A stretch of 64,000 bases of DNA from Fragum whitleyi (lineage: Eukaryota; Mollusca; Bivalvia; Cardiida; Cardiidae). The number at the start of each line of letters is the position of its first letter. Position 1 is the first letter of the stretch. The DNA lies in the NCBI GenBank assembly GCA_948146395.1, contig OX411543.1, positions 61,436,176-61,500,175 of the forward strand. The letters run 5' to 3'. The notes beneath the pieces were generated by a model. That model was not told where the DNA came from and did no database searches. It saw only the letters and a program-made list of their open reading frames with translations. Both the position numbers and the translations under genes were made by a program. Positions 47,530-58,690 of the stretch are shown in pieces.

Positions 47530-48222
47530 CAATTGGAACATCACTCGGTCATTTCCGTAAACTGAAACAAACCTCGGATCAATTGGGAACCCTCGGCGAT
47601 TCAACGGAATATACTTTCCAGATTACGGAAAAGTCCGGGCGATGTTCCGAATGACCTCGGATGTCAATCGGGAACACTCGGCGATTTAACGGAATATACT
47701 TTCCAGTATACGGAAAAGTCTGAGCGATGTTCCGAATGCCTCGGATGTATGAAAGGCGGATGGGTCTGTAACAAAATTGTGCCATTTGTTAGGCGGAAAC
47801 AGTGTAAGTAAAAAACAAGCGCGGAAACAAATGACGCTATCTTTAGATTTTTATATTTTACAGTAAATAACGGCTGAAAAATCTTTATTTTTTGAGAACA
47901 ACGAATCATTCTCAAAAATTAAGATTTTTCAGCCGTTATTTAAGAATATAAAGATATTTATAAAGGGATACGGTTGTTTCACGTCAGTGAGTCAAACGAG
48001 TAGCGTTGGCGACGTCGAATGTTTTCACTCAAAGTTTTGAGCATTCGGATCACCTTCGACCAATCTTTAAATTGACCGTAGGAGTTCCGATTGAGTTTTG
48101 AGGGCTAACGCCATTTTTACTGACGTCATCAAGTTTTTCCCAAGTTTTCCCGTACTTTTAAAATAGCCCGTCTATGTACATCTGAGGTTGATCGTGAGAT
48201 TGACCGAGTGGTGTTCCGAATG
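47530..48222. mobile_element. MULE-like foldback family, second copy
   Basis: GGAACATCACTCGGTCATTT and GAGTGGTGTTCCGAATGA ends, central palindrome AATAACGGCTGAAAAATCTT with its complement AAGATTTTTCAGCCGTTATT. A two-unit tandem of about 84 bp (47572-47740) is extra compared with 33600-34200. Confidence 0.8.
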
Positions 48223-48734
48223 ATTTAAATCTATGCAGTTTGCCAAAGATTTGACTTCAGTAGGAAATTGCCGTGAACAGCTTGAGAAGGAGTTTTTTAA
48301 TAACTAAATCAACACATTTTTCCTGACTATAATAGAATTTATATAAAGTATAAATCATTAAAAATCAAGTAACACATAAATGAAATTTCATTTTCAAAAA
48401 TCTTATTTATCATGTATAAAATCTGTAATTACAAGCTTTAGAGAGATTTATTATCCAGGGTAACAGATAATATTGGAACTCTATAACAATTTACAGCATA
48501 ACTATAGTCAATGGAGGGGTTAGTAAAAAATTATTCTCTATGAGCATTTAAAATGGTTTTGCACTAAACACCTCCAGATGCCTTTAATTATCCAGGCCAT
48601 TAATTATGTTTCAGTTACATGTTATAACAAAAAAATCTTGATCTATCTCAATGTCAAGTATGCAAAATATGTCTGTCCGTATCTTAATTAAATATTTCTC
48701 GTTTCTTTGAAAAATATTCCTATTCAAAAAATCA

Positions 48735-48905
48735 TTTTACACTCATAAAGAACTAGTGCACTTGTGCATTGGCACATTCAATTTTTGAATTTAACAAAGT
48801 ATTATAACTCAGAAAATACGAAGAGTAAAGTTATGGCTCTTATGCAGTGCACTCGGACACTTGTAAGCTTTCATGATTCTAGTTGCATACTTTTTTTATG
48901 CTCCG
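48735..48905 (+). repeat. Pearl-like core unit
   Basis: AAGTTATGGCTCTTATGCAG and TTTCATGATTCTAGTTGCAT match the unit at 49575-49745. Confidence 0.45.
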
Positions 48906-48934
48906 TTCAAAAAGCAATCTAGGGAGAGACCATT

Positions 48935-49013
48935 TTGATGGCTTAGCGTGAAAAAGTTGTGACTGCCTATAAATATATAGGCAGTTACAACTGTTTCTCG
49001 CTGGGCCATCAAT
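48935..49013. mobile_element. 79-bp foldback (MITE-F), second copy
   Basis: TTGATGGCTTAGCGTGAAAA pairs with TTTCTCGCTGGGCCATCAA around CCTATAAATATATAGG. Confidence 0.8.
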
Positions 49014-49525
49014 TTGACCTACCGACTGACAATTGCTAAAAATATACCTCTTCCTTTTTGAAGGTGGCATAAAAACTATGATTAAATAATCAAAACCAGA
49101 TCTAACAAAATTATTATGACCTTTACAGTAAAGAGATTCTTAATAAAATATAGCAACAAAATCGTAACTCATTTTAAAATATTGCGTGTAACATTCTAGG
49201 ACTAGAAATTTAACAAACTCAAGGCACTCGAGCGCCTGATTCACTCCACTAGACTTAAATCTCCTGATTTTGATTATCAAATAATGATAATATAGATTTT
49301 ATCAAATAAAAGAAGCAACTCACATGCACAATACTTTTCAGCTTATTTCAAATCTATCCTCAGAACTTTTATGAGAAATTAATTGAAATTGAACAGTTAT
49401 GCCTAATGGATCCCCATTTAAAAAGTTTTCATTATATGAACCATATAGAGAAACTATTTTAAAAGTCATTTTTTATGCCTAGTTAGAATATTTTTTTAAA
49501 ATAGGATTAAAAACCAAATAATAAC

Positions 49526-49780
49526 AAGAGACGCTTGGAAAACATTTATGCCCCCATAAAAGCAGGTCAATAGCCTATTCTTTGTCAATGAAAAAACGGC
49601 AATAACTCACAAAATATGATGAACAGAGTTATCGTTCTTGTGCACTTTACTTCTCCTCTATGAGATATATCCACCTGTGAAATTTCATGATTCTAGCTTG
49701 CATACTTTTTGAGATATTCTCCAGACTAAAAACAGTCTACAAAAGGAATGAAGGACTGACAAGTGTTTTCATTTAATGTT
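49526..49780. mobile_element. Pearl-like fragment
   Basis: AACAAGAGACGCTTGGAAAA opening as in Helentron-type left ends, then one core unit (CTTCTCCTCTATGAGATATA, TTTCATGATTCTAGCTTGCA). Other end not found. Confidence 0.45.
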
Positions 49781-49935
49781 GTGCATGAAAATGATCTCCA
49801 CCTATGGAGTAATATTCTATCTGATCATCATAACTCTTGGCAGGTTGATTTAAGTCAACTGGGATAACTCAAATAAGTTTTGTTGATATCCATCATGTTT
49901 TTATTTTTATTTTATTTTATTTATTTATTTTTTTT

Positions 49936-50540
49936 TTTTGAGAAAATGATTTCCAAAGTTTCCTCTGCATAAATAACATTATTGAGAAAAAGCCTCTGCC
50001 CCCTCCCCCAAGAAAAGATATATTTTTCTTTCAATCACAATAACATTTGAGCCTGTGATTGACATTTCCAACAATTTTTAACATGTGCAATACAAAGACT
50101 CTGGTCAGCCTTCGCATCCACACAGTCTAACCAGAGTCGTCACAATGCACTTTGTAAATAAATGGGGTCTCAAAGTAAATTCAGACAAGCTTTAAACCAT
50201 TATTTCAGTTTGTTTATGCTGCTCAAATTTTGAAATGCAGTCACATGTAAAATTGTTGGAAATGTCAAGTATAGGCTCTCTTTGTAGTCTGATACGGGAT
50301 ACCAAAGGATCACTGAAGAGAATTTGGTTGATATCCGCCTGTAACATTCTGAACAAAATTTTTTCAAGGTTTCTTCTATAATAAATTTAGAGAAATAACT
50401 TCCACTAACAAAAGACAATTTTCATTCTATCACAAGGTTTTTTGGGCAGTTTGATAATGGGTAATCCAAGGAACATCCTAAAGAGTTTAAGGTTCTGAGA
50501 AAAACGATATCCAAAGTTATCACTATATAAAGTATAGAGT
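49936..50540 (-). mobile_element. Helentron-type family-2 core fragments around a MITE-B
   Basis: GAGAAAATGATTTCCAAAGT (49940) to 50043, then 50280-50540 with TTTGGTTGATATCC and TTCTGAGAAAAACGATATCC, match units at 52770-53270. MITE-B lies between the two parts, so it inserted into this copy. Confidence 0.6.
50049..50279. mobile_element. MITE-B (231 bp)
   Basis: GAGCCTGTGATTGACATTTC and GGAAATGTCAAGTATAGGCTC ends with the hairpin GACTCTGGTCAGCCTTCGCA. Confidence 0.8.
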
Positions 50541-50912
50541 AATGGCTGGGCCTTCTCTTCCTCCAGTGTGCATTTGTATCACATTCTATTCTTTCAGTCA
50601 AGTACTAAACCTTCAGCTATCATTCATTTATAGTCTTTAATCATTTCCTGAGATTACAAAACTTTTTTAAATACTCCAACAAAAATTTTCTTAAACTTTG
50701 AATTTGATTAAATGTTTTATTCCATATGAAACTTTTCACTACATGTTGCAAGCATTAGCATTTTGGTTATTGAGTCTTACATTTTCATGAATTTTCCACA
50801 GCATTTCAGCTCAAATACATATTTTATCTTAAGTTGAATTTAAGTAAATTCTCAATTGAGTGCAAAAAAGAATTTTATAATCTTGGCCCAGATCTAGATA
50901 TGGCACAGTGTA

Positions 50913-51430
50913 AACAAGAGCACCACCTACAGGTGCTACGCTCGGCTGTTGGGTGCTGGATTGATTAATTGATTGAATGGGGTTTTACGCCCCTTTCAAC
51001 ATATTTCTGTTATATCACGGCAGCTGGAGCTCCTAACAATGGATTCCTGGTATTTCTCACGCCAGCACTACCATTACATCCTTTCCTAGCCTCCAACTAC
51101 TATCTCACATAGATCTACGATTATCGACCCATTGGTGAGAGACAAATAGTCGGAAAGAATAAGTGGCGGCTCCCATTGGGTGCTGGATAGTAGATAGAAA
51201 GTCGAAGTAAAACAAGGGGCATAATTGACAGAAAATGCATTTAGAGTTATCCCCTTTGATAGTATAGGTTCCCATTTTGATGGTGAGCATGTGTGCTAAG
51301 TTTCAAATGAATGCCATCAGTAGATATCTCAAAATGTCAAAGTTTTCGCACATCAATGACAAAGACAACAACACAAATGCCAAGGCTATAGTAATACCTC
51401 AGGTTTTCTCTGAAAACAGCTGAGATAAAA
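50913..51430 (-). mobile_element. Small Helentron-type element carrying a SINE
   Basis: Left end AACAAGAG, hairpin GCACCACCTACAGGTGC, then GCTCGGCTGTT; right end ACAGCTGAGATAAAA. The edge-plus-internal inverted pair (CTCGGCTGT / ACAGCTGAG) is as in the larger elements, but without a core array or ACGG tail. Confidence 0.65.
50963..51175 (-). mobile_element. tRNA-derived SINE with 13-bp target duplication, 5' truncated
   Basis: TTGGGTGCTGGAT occurs at 50949-50961 and again at 51176-51188, framing the SINE body. The tRNA head is missing, as expected for truncated LINE-mediated insertions. Confidence 0.8.
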
Positions 51431-51463
51431 CAATATTAATTCGATCCTTTTAGTATGTATGAG

Positions 51464-51672
51464 TCGGTGTGTGACATTCCTTATAAGGTCGCATGAGTGA
51501 CAAACAAAGCCATTGGGCAGCCTCTGCATCTACACAGTCTGATCAGAGTCTTCACTTTGACTCTCTTCAGGTGGTCAATTAATATTCTTATTGTAGTGCA
51601 AGGTTGCCTATACTGTTAAATGTTTGTGTTTCTAGACAATACAAAAATGTTGGAAATTTAACACATATCTTC
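51464..51672. mobile_element. Degenerate MITE-B
   Basis: GAGTCGGTGTGTGACATTCC start, CTGCATCTACACAGTCTGAT hairpin half and TGTTGGAAATTTAACACAT end. Confidence 0.5.
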
Positions 51673-51683
51673 ACTTTTCTGCT

Positions 51684-51732
51684 AAAATGTCATAACTACA
51701 GCTCTTTTAAGCTGTAGTTATGAGATTTTGGA
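51684..51732. repeat. Short palindrome
   Basis: AATGTCATAACTACAGC pairs with GCTGTAGTTATGAGATT; compare 39811-39866. Confidence 0.6.
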
Positions 51733-52507
51733 AGAAATGACTATATATGACCCATCTCTCAAGAAGGAACCCAACCAAGAAAGGGTGAATGTATGGGGGT
51801 GTTTTTTTTAAATTTGGGTGATCAGGGCTCATGCTAGTGTTTGAAATAAGGGAGGCATTGACCCCTATACCATTAAGCTCTGTGGATCAAAACAGATTTT
51901 AAAGGGTCCAAAGAACAGAAAGAGCAAATCATGAGTAGAATTTTGTAGGTTTAATAGTAATTGACCCTTTCTAGTAAAGATAGGAAACAAGCAATAGATT
52001 TGTACAATTTTTTAGTCTATTGGATGCATTAACAAGAGCTGTCGAAGGACAGCAAAGCTGGACTATTCCTAGTGCTGGATAGCAACAGCAAATCAATATC
52101 AACATTGGAAATTCAATTAAATGAAAGTCAAGAGAAAGGAATCTCTGTCTAGAGGCTGATATCATGGTCACAGAAGCATGTGCAAAATTTCAAAGCAATA
52201 GCCTAAGTAGGAACAGAGATACAACTAATATAAAACAGTTGCACATGAAAAACAAGAGGACCAAGATGGTCCTAGATCGCTCACCTGAGTCTCTTTGACC
52301 CCTGGGACATCACATTAATTGGATAGGCAGATGTCAAAAAGAAGATAATTGCCTAAAATCAATACCATGGAATGTTTTCAGCGAAGAGCAAGACTTTGCT
52401 CTTTGATTCTATGTAAAAAGGGTTGTGCCCGGGTGGAGCCCAAATATGATCCTAGGGTGTTGATATGAACAAACTTGGTAGAGGTCCACTAGATGATGCT
52501 ACATACC

Positions 52508-53563
52508 AACTAGAAAGCCATGAATGGCTTGAGTCGCTCCACAGGCTTGAAATTCTTAAAAAAACAATAAAACTTTTGACTAGATTTTTACATATTTTGG
52601 GTTCTACTGATGTTGAAAATGATTTTCAAAGTTTCAACTGTATAATATATAGAGAAATGACCTCTGCCCATAAAATACATATTCTCCATCCAATCAAAAT
52701 AATTTTTGGTAGACTGATAAAGGGTCACTCAAAGATCATTCCAGTGAAATTTAGTTGATATCCAAACAATAGATTCTGAGAAAATGATTTTCAAATTTTC
52801 CACTATATAACATATAGAGAAATGACCTCTGCCCATAAAATGCATATTTTTCATCTAATCAAAATAATTTTTGGTAAACTGATAAAGGGTCACCAAAGGA
52901 TCATTCCAGTGAAATTTGGTTGATATCCATCAATTACATTCTGAGAAAATGATTTTCAAAGTTTCCACTATATAATATATAGAGAAATGACCTCCGCCCA
53001 TAAAATGCATATTTTCCATCCAATCACAATGATTTTTTGTAGACTGATAAAGGGTCACTCAAGGATCATTCCAGTGAAATTTAGTTGATATCCATCAGTT
53101 ACATTCTGAGAAAATGATTTTCAAAGTTTCCACTATATAACATATAGAGAAATGACCTCCGCCCATAAAATGCATATTTTCCATCCGATCACAATGATTT
53201 TTTGTAGACTGATAAAGGGTCACTCAAGGATCATTCATGTAAAATTTAATTGGTATCCATTGATTAGAATCTGAGAAAACTCACTTTTTACCATATTTGG
53301 AAATTAGCCACGCCCATTAAATCCATGTTTTTCAATGGATCAAAATTTCTTGAACAACTTTGAAAGAGGGTCACCCAAGGATCATTCCTGTGAAGTTTGG
53401 TTGAAATCCATCCAATAGTTTCTGAGGAGAAGATTTTTAAAGAAAAGTTTACGACCGGACGCACGCACGCACGGACGGACGGACGGACGGACGGACGGAC
53501 GGACGCACGACGGACACAACGCCATGACAATAGCCCCAGTGGCTTTCAGCCAGTGGAGCTAAA
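52508..53563 (-). mobile_element. Helentron-type family 2, inserted in family 1
   Basis: Left end AACTAG, hairpin AAGCCATGAATGGCTT, then CGCTCCAC. Four 165-bp units (ATTCTGAGAAAATGATTTTC at 52773, 52938, 53103 and a partial at 53268). (ACGG)n at 53461-53518 and right end CAGTGGAGCTAAAAA. It breaks a family-1 unit between CTACATACCAA and ATGAAAGCTGTCTG. Confidence 0.8.
53461..53518. repeat. (ACGG)n microsatellite of family 2
   Basis: ACGC units then about eight GGAC units. An ACGG-type tail beside the terminal inverted repeat is a known mark of bivalve pearl elements. Confidence 0.9.
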
Positions 53564-55780
53564 AATGAAAGCTGTCTGCCTTCTAGTTTCATTGAAGAAG
53601 ATTTTTGAAGATTTTCATTTTTTTACCCTTCGTGCTAATAAGAGATAAAGGGATGCACCCGTGCAAAGCCCAAATATGCCCCAAGGGTCTTGATATGAAC
53701 AAACTTGGTAGAGGCCCACTAGGTGATGCTACATACCAAAAATGAAAGCAGTGTGCCCTCTGGTTTTGATTTAAGAAGAATTCAAAAGATTTTGGCTCTT
53801 TGATTCTATGTAAAAAGGGTTGTGCCCGGGTGGAGCTCAAATATGATCCCAGGGTGTTGATATGAACAAACTTAGTAGAGGTCCACTAGATGATGCTACA
53901 TACCAAAAATGAAAGCTGTCTGCCTTCTGGTTTCATAGAAGAAGATTTTTGAAGATTTTCATTTTTTTACCCTTAGTGCTAATAAGAGATAAAGGGATGC
54001 ACCCGGGCAAAGCCCAAATATGACCCAAGGGTCTTGATATGAACAAACTTGGTAGAGGCCCACTAGGTGATGCTACATACCAAATATGAAAGCTGTCTGC
54101 CATCTGGTTTCAGAGAAGAAGATTTTCAAAGATTTTCACTCTTTGATTCTATGTAAAAAGGGTTGTGCCCGGGCAAAGCCCAAATATGACCCAAGGCTCT
54201 TGATATGAACAAACTTGGTAGAGGTCCACTAGATGATGCTACATACCAAATATGAAAGCTGTCTGCCTTCTGGTTTCAGAGAAGAAGATTTTTAAAGATT
54301 TTCATATTTTCACCCTTTTTGTTAAGGGTAAAGGGAAAGTTAAGGGTGGATTTCAATTATTTGAACAACTTTGGTAGAGCTGGACCCAAGGAACATCCCT
54401 GCCAAGTTTCATCAAGATTGGCCCACTGGTTTAGGAGGAGAAGATGTTTAAAGAAATTGTGGACGACGGACGACGGACGACGCACGACGGACGACGGACA
54501 TTTTACGATCACAATAGCTCACCTTGAGCACTTCGTGCTCAGGTGAGCTAAAAACATAACCAAGATTTTTAAGTCTGAAAAGCATTAAAATTTCACTAAA
54601 TTAAATATCAGAGTACTGAATCTTTGTCTAGAAGCTGATATTATGGTCACAAAAGCACATGCAAAATTTCAAAGCATTAGCTTAAGAATAAATAGAGATA
54701 TAACTGATAAAAAACATTTGCATATAAGAACTTAACCAGGAATTCTGAAAAGGGATTAAATTCCACTAATTTCAATACCAGAGAATTGAATCTTTGTCTA
54801 GAGGCTGTTATTATGATCACAGAAGCTTTTGCAAAGTTTCCAAGCAATAGCTTGGGAAGAAATAGAGATATAACTGATGTACAGTATTTGAACATAAAAA
54901 CTTAACCAAGAATTTCTAAGTCCAAAAAGCGTTAAAATTCCCCTAAATTCAGTATCAGAAGAATGAATCTTTGTCTAGATGCTGATATTACGGTCACAGA
55001 AGCATGTTTAAAGTTTCCAAGCAATAGCTTTCATAGAAACAGAAATATTACAGATAAACAACATTTGCATGTAAAAACTTAACCAAGATTCTAAGTCTGA
55101 AAAGGGCTATTCTTTCCACTAAATTCAATATCAGTGTAATGAATCTTTATCTAGATGCTGATATTATAGTCACAGAAGCATCTGCAAAGTTTCAAAGCAA
55201 AAGCTTTGGTAGAAACAGAGATTTTAAACACTTGCACGTAAAAACTTTACCAGAGCAATACGCCGACGCAGATGCCGACACTGACGCTGACACCAATGTA
55301 ACCGTAAAAGCCCCCCTATTCTAGGAATAGTCGAGTTAAAAGTTTTGACCTTAGTAAATTCTCTCAAGGGGTTCACAATGACCCCCTTGTGAGAAATTAC
55401 TTAAGGTCAAAATAAGATATCAGATTTTTTAAGGTCAAAACCCTGGTTTAAGGGTCAAACATGAGCCCTGGTGTTCCAATATATTTTTCAAATGCTATTT
55501 GACAGAGTTCCCAGATGGTTCCTTTTTGTGTGATTGGTCACATGTACAATCTATGAACAATCATATCTTTAATTCAAACCTATAATTATATAATAGAAAT
55601 TAACAATTTTGAAAATGTATATAGGTAAATAAATAAGCACCAAGAAATAAAAGAACATAAAATATTTGAAAGCAAACAACTGGAAAAACATATACAACTT
55701 CTTATAGTAATAAGATACATTGATTAACAATATACCTAAATTGATTAACAATACACCGGTAAAATGTATATGTAAGATGT

Positions 55781-55996
55781 GAGACTGTGTATGACATATC
55801 CAACAATTTCAAATGTATGTGAATCAGAAATTTAGCATTCTGGATGGGGCACACATAATGTTCTCCATTTATCTATAGAATAGTTGCATTTTTAGAGCTT
55901 GGTAAGGACTCCGAGCAGACTGTGCAGATGCACAGACTGACCAAAGTCTTTACTTGGCACTCATTTGAAATTGTTGGAAATATCATGCACAGGCTA
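55781..55996. mobile_element. MITE-B
   Basis: GAGACTGTGTATGACATATC and GAAATATCATGCACAGGCT ends; hairpin AGACTGTGCAGATGCACAGA. Confidence 0.7.
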
Positions 55997-56081
55997 GTAC
56001 AATATGATATGATTAAATGTTAAGATTAGGAAATTAACTAGATGGTTGTACCAGGACAACTGCTGTTGTGCCAACATTTAA

Positions 56082-56352
56082 TGATTGATTGAATAGAGCT
56101 TTACACCGCTTTCAACAATTTTTCAGTTATATCGCGATAGCTGGAGCACCTAACAATGGACTCCTGGTATTTCTCTTTCCAGTACTACCATCCCATCCTT
56201 TCCCAGCCTCTAGCTACTATCTCACATAGGTCTACGATTATCAAACATTGGTGAGAGACAAATGCTTCTAAGTGGACGAGTACTGCTGTCAAGGATCATA
56301 CCATGGACCTCTAGATTGACAGTCTGATGCTCTACCAACTGTGCTATGACGG
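56082..56352 (-). mobile_element. tRNA-derived SINE
   Basis: Minus strand ATAGCACAGTTGGTAGAGCA (A-box region) and an eroded B box (CATGGTATGATCC). Body as at 32454. The frame through the head gives the spurious QLVEHQTVNLEV translation. Confidence 0.8.
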
Positions 56353-56507
56353 TATCTTGATTTACATGACTGTGCTCAGCAAAAACCCCTTTTGAATACC
56401 AGCTTGCAGAACCCATGAATTCTCACTCTTTCAGGTCCTATCTGACAATAGCAGGGTCAAAATAGAAACCATATCTTTACTGAAGCAATTTAATATTGGA
56501 TATATAT

Positions 56508-56746
56508 GAACCTGTGCATGACATTTCCAACAATTCCAAATGTGCACCAAACAAAGACTCTGGTCAGCCTGTGCATCCACACAGCCTGACCAGAGTCTCA
56601 CTTTGCACTATTTTGATAGACAAGGTCTCAACTTATCTTAAGACATACAGGTAACCTAAAAATTGCATTGTGTGGCGGTCTAAGCTGCTTAATGTTTATA
56701 CATTTCATGCACATGTCAAATTGTTGGAAATGTTGTGCACAGGCTC
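56508..56746. mobile_element. MITE-B, full length
   Basis: GAACCTGTGCATGACATTTC and GGAAATGTTGTGCACAGGCTC ends with the hairpin GACTCTGGTCAGCCTGTGCA. Confidence 0.82.
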
Positions 56747-56811
56747 ATATATATTGTAAGGAAGATATTGTGGAAGAGAAGAAGCTTGTAACAAGAATTG
56801 TCTTAAGGTAG

Positions 56812-56918
56812 TGGACCAGTAAAGTTCCGCAATATTTCGGAATGAAAATCATTAGGAAACCTTGGTTAACACTGTTAAAGTGATAACTTCCAAAATGTTC
56901 ACGGGTCTACTACCTTAA
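56812..56918. mobile_element. MITE-D, internally shortened
   Basis: TTAAGGTAGTGGACCAGTAA and ACGGGTCTACTACCTTAA ends; part of the inner palindrome is missing. Confidence 0.72.
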
Positions 56919-57528
56919 TATTCCACAATTTCTTCCTGATGGTAATGAGTTAAATCCTTATGATGATGAAAATCTTAACAAGGGACAGAGGCAATAATTT
57001 TTCAAACTATTACAGTTTAGAAATAATGTTGGCCAATGACTACAGGCCTGAAAGACCGGTACTACCAGTCCTTGCTAAAAACCACAGGTCTCAGGCCCTA
57101 AGACTTATATAAGAGTGGATGCCTGCTGGACAAAGTCTAACAAACACCTCCCAATACCTTATAGGCCTATAGTTTGTGTCTCACCTAACACTTATCCAGC
57201 TAAATTTGTATTTCATGTCACAATTTGTAAGATTTCAAAAGCCTGGTGCAAGAGTTTTTCCGACAAAAAAAAAATAAGTAAAAAGCTGACAGTGTAGGCT
57301 AAGATCAGACTGCATATCAGGATGGTCTTAAGTCTATACTGTCTACCAAAGCTATGTAAACAATAGAACTAAATGAAAAGCATGAGAAAACGTAACATGT
57401 TACTGGTAAAAATACTCTAATATACAGGCAATAGGCTCTTTATTGCTCACCTGAGTCAATAAGTGGCATGCAGTAGACTCAATTTTAGCCAAAAAATCCA
57501 AATGTCAAACTTAAGTGTGGGCTAATAT

Positions 57529-58010
57529 AGAACAAGAGGGCCATAACAGCCCTAAATTGCTCAACTGAAATATAAGAAGAATGAAAAGAGATTTTCTAAA
57601 AAATAGTTTTTAGATGGTGGTCATTGAAAACAAATTTGTAAAAAGTTTCCAACCAGTGAGCTACTTTTCAGCAAATCGAACTTTACAACTACACAGGCTG
57701 ATCTGATACATGTGTAATTGTTTGAAATGTCATGCACAGGCTTTAATATCACTGGGACAAAATGAAGTATCAAGATATTTTGTCAAATAAGTAGCATCTA
57801 TAAATCTCACAAGATTGTTTCTTTGATTCAATAAATTGACAAAGTTAAGATTTCAAATCCAGTGATCATAGCCACAAACATTCTGAGACAGCTTCAAAAC
57901 ACTTTCAAGCGTAGTGCATAAAAACATCAAAATGGCAAGATACAAATGACCACAGAAACAGATACAACACAGAAGGTCACAATAGCTCTCATTGTGCTCA
58001 GATGAGCATA
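57529..58010 (-). mobile_element. Degenerate Helentron-type element
   Basis: AACAAGAGGGCCATAACAGC with a GGGC/GCCC hairpin, then TTGCTCAACTGA; right side CACAATAGCTCTCATTGTGC and TCAGATGAGCATA. No ACGG tail. A MITE-B end lies inside at 57700-57743. Confidence 0.45.
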
Positions 58011-58690
58011 CCTTTTGAAAGCATCTATTAAAAGAAGCAACTAAATTTTGGCAAAATGGCACTTATTCAAAATAATTATTTTAATTGTTTTAGTTTCCTT
58101 AACAATATTTCATAGAATTTAATTTATAATGTAGGTTATTCCAGTAAATCATGAACTTTTGTAATCACTTTACAACCAAAGGCCTGGTGATAATAAAACT
58201 TGTAGGAAGTGAAGTGGGATTAATTTCTGTAGTTGTTATCTAATTTCAGCCACCTATCATTTAAATTTTTTTTAAAGATATGCTAAAAAGAGTCATGGCC
58301 GAAAGCCGCTGTCAACACACCCTGTAAGTGGCACCTTTACCCTTGTGATGCTGATCCAGGAATATTCCTGCTTTATGTTTGCAGTCCTATCTTAGTCTTA
58401 ACCACCTGATTTTACTTTCTTAAATATGAAAAATCTGACAATTACATTTTCCAAATAAGTACTGACACAAAATGGGCGCATTCTGTGTTTTCAGCAATTT
58501 GATTCTTTGAAATGAAATTGTTGTTGGTAGGATGTTTCGTGCAAGATCTTTTCGGTGCGCCAACTGGGCCTACCACATATGCTTGATGTTGAATTTTCCA
58601 AATCCATAGAAGCAACCCCAAAATACTGGGGTTAAATGTTTATACTTTGCAATTTCATTTTTAAACAGACTTTCTATGTCAGAATAATTA
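58011..58690. other. Unassigned stretch
   Basis: No gene or repeat recognised. Confidence 0.4.

Larger units (their letters stand above)
52252..54553 (-). mobile_element. Helentron-type family 1, inserted in family 5
   Basis: Left end AACAAGAG, hairpin GGACCAAGATGGTCC, then GCTCACCTGAG. Core units of about 167-177 bp begin at GATATGAACAAACTTGGTAG. Tail GGACGACGGACGACG at 54461-54500, a hairpin TGAGCACTTCGTGCTCA and right terminus CTCAGGTGAGCTAAAAA. Family 5 sequence resumes exactly after the A run, so no long duplication was made. Confidence 0.8.
52031..55340 (-). mobile_element. Helentron-type family 5, split by family 1
   Basis: Left end AACAAGAG, hairpin GCTGTCGAAGGACAGC, then GGACTATTCCTAG. 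Right end GACGCTGACACCAATG then CTAGGAATAGTCGAGTTAAA. Core units share GAATCTTTGTCTAGAGGCTG, CACAGAAGCATGTGCAAA and AACAGAGATATAACTGAT and lie at 52100-52250 and 54560-55250. Family 1 sits between. Confidence 0.75.
51743..55553. mobile_element. Outer foldback element of a four-level nest
   Basis: TATGACCCATCTCTCAAGAA at the left and TTTTTGTGTGATTGGTCACA at the right are imperfect complements. Further in, GATCAGGGCTCATGCTAGTG (51820) pairs with AAACATGAGCCCTGGTG (55466). Its middle is occupied by the element at 52031-55340. Termini resemble MITE-E. Confidence 0.6.

Noticed and set aside
53288..53530. Arg/Pro/Val/Ser repeat ORF
   Set aside because: It is the ACGG microsatellite tail of a Helentron-type element read on the minus strand.
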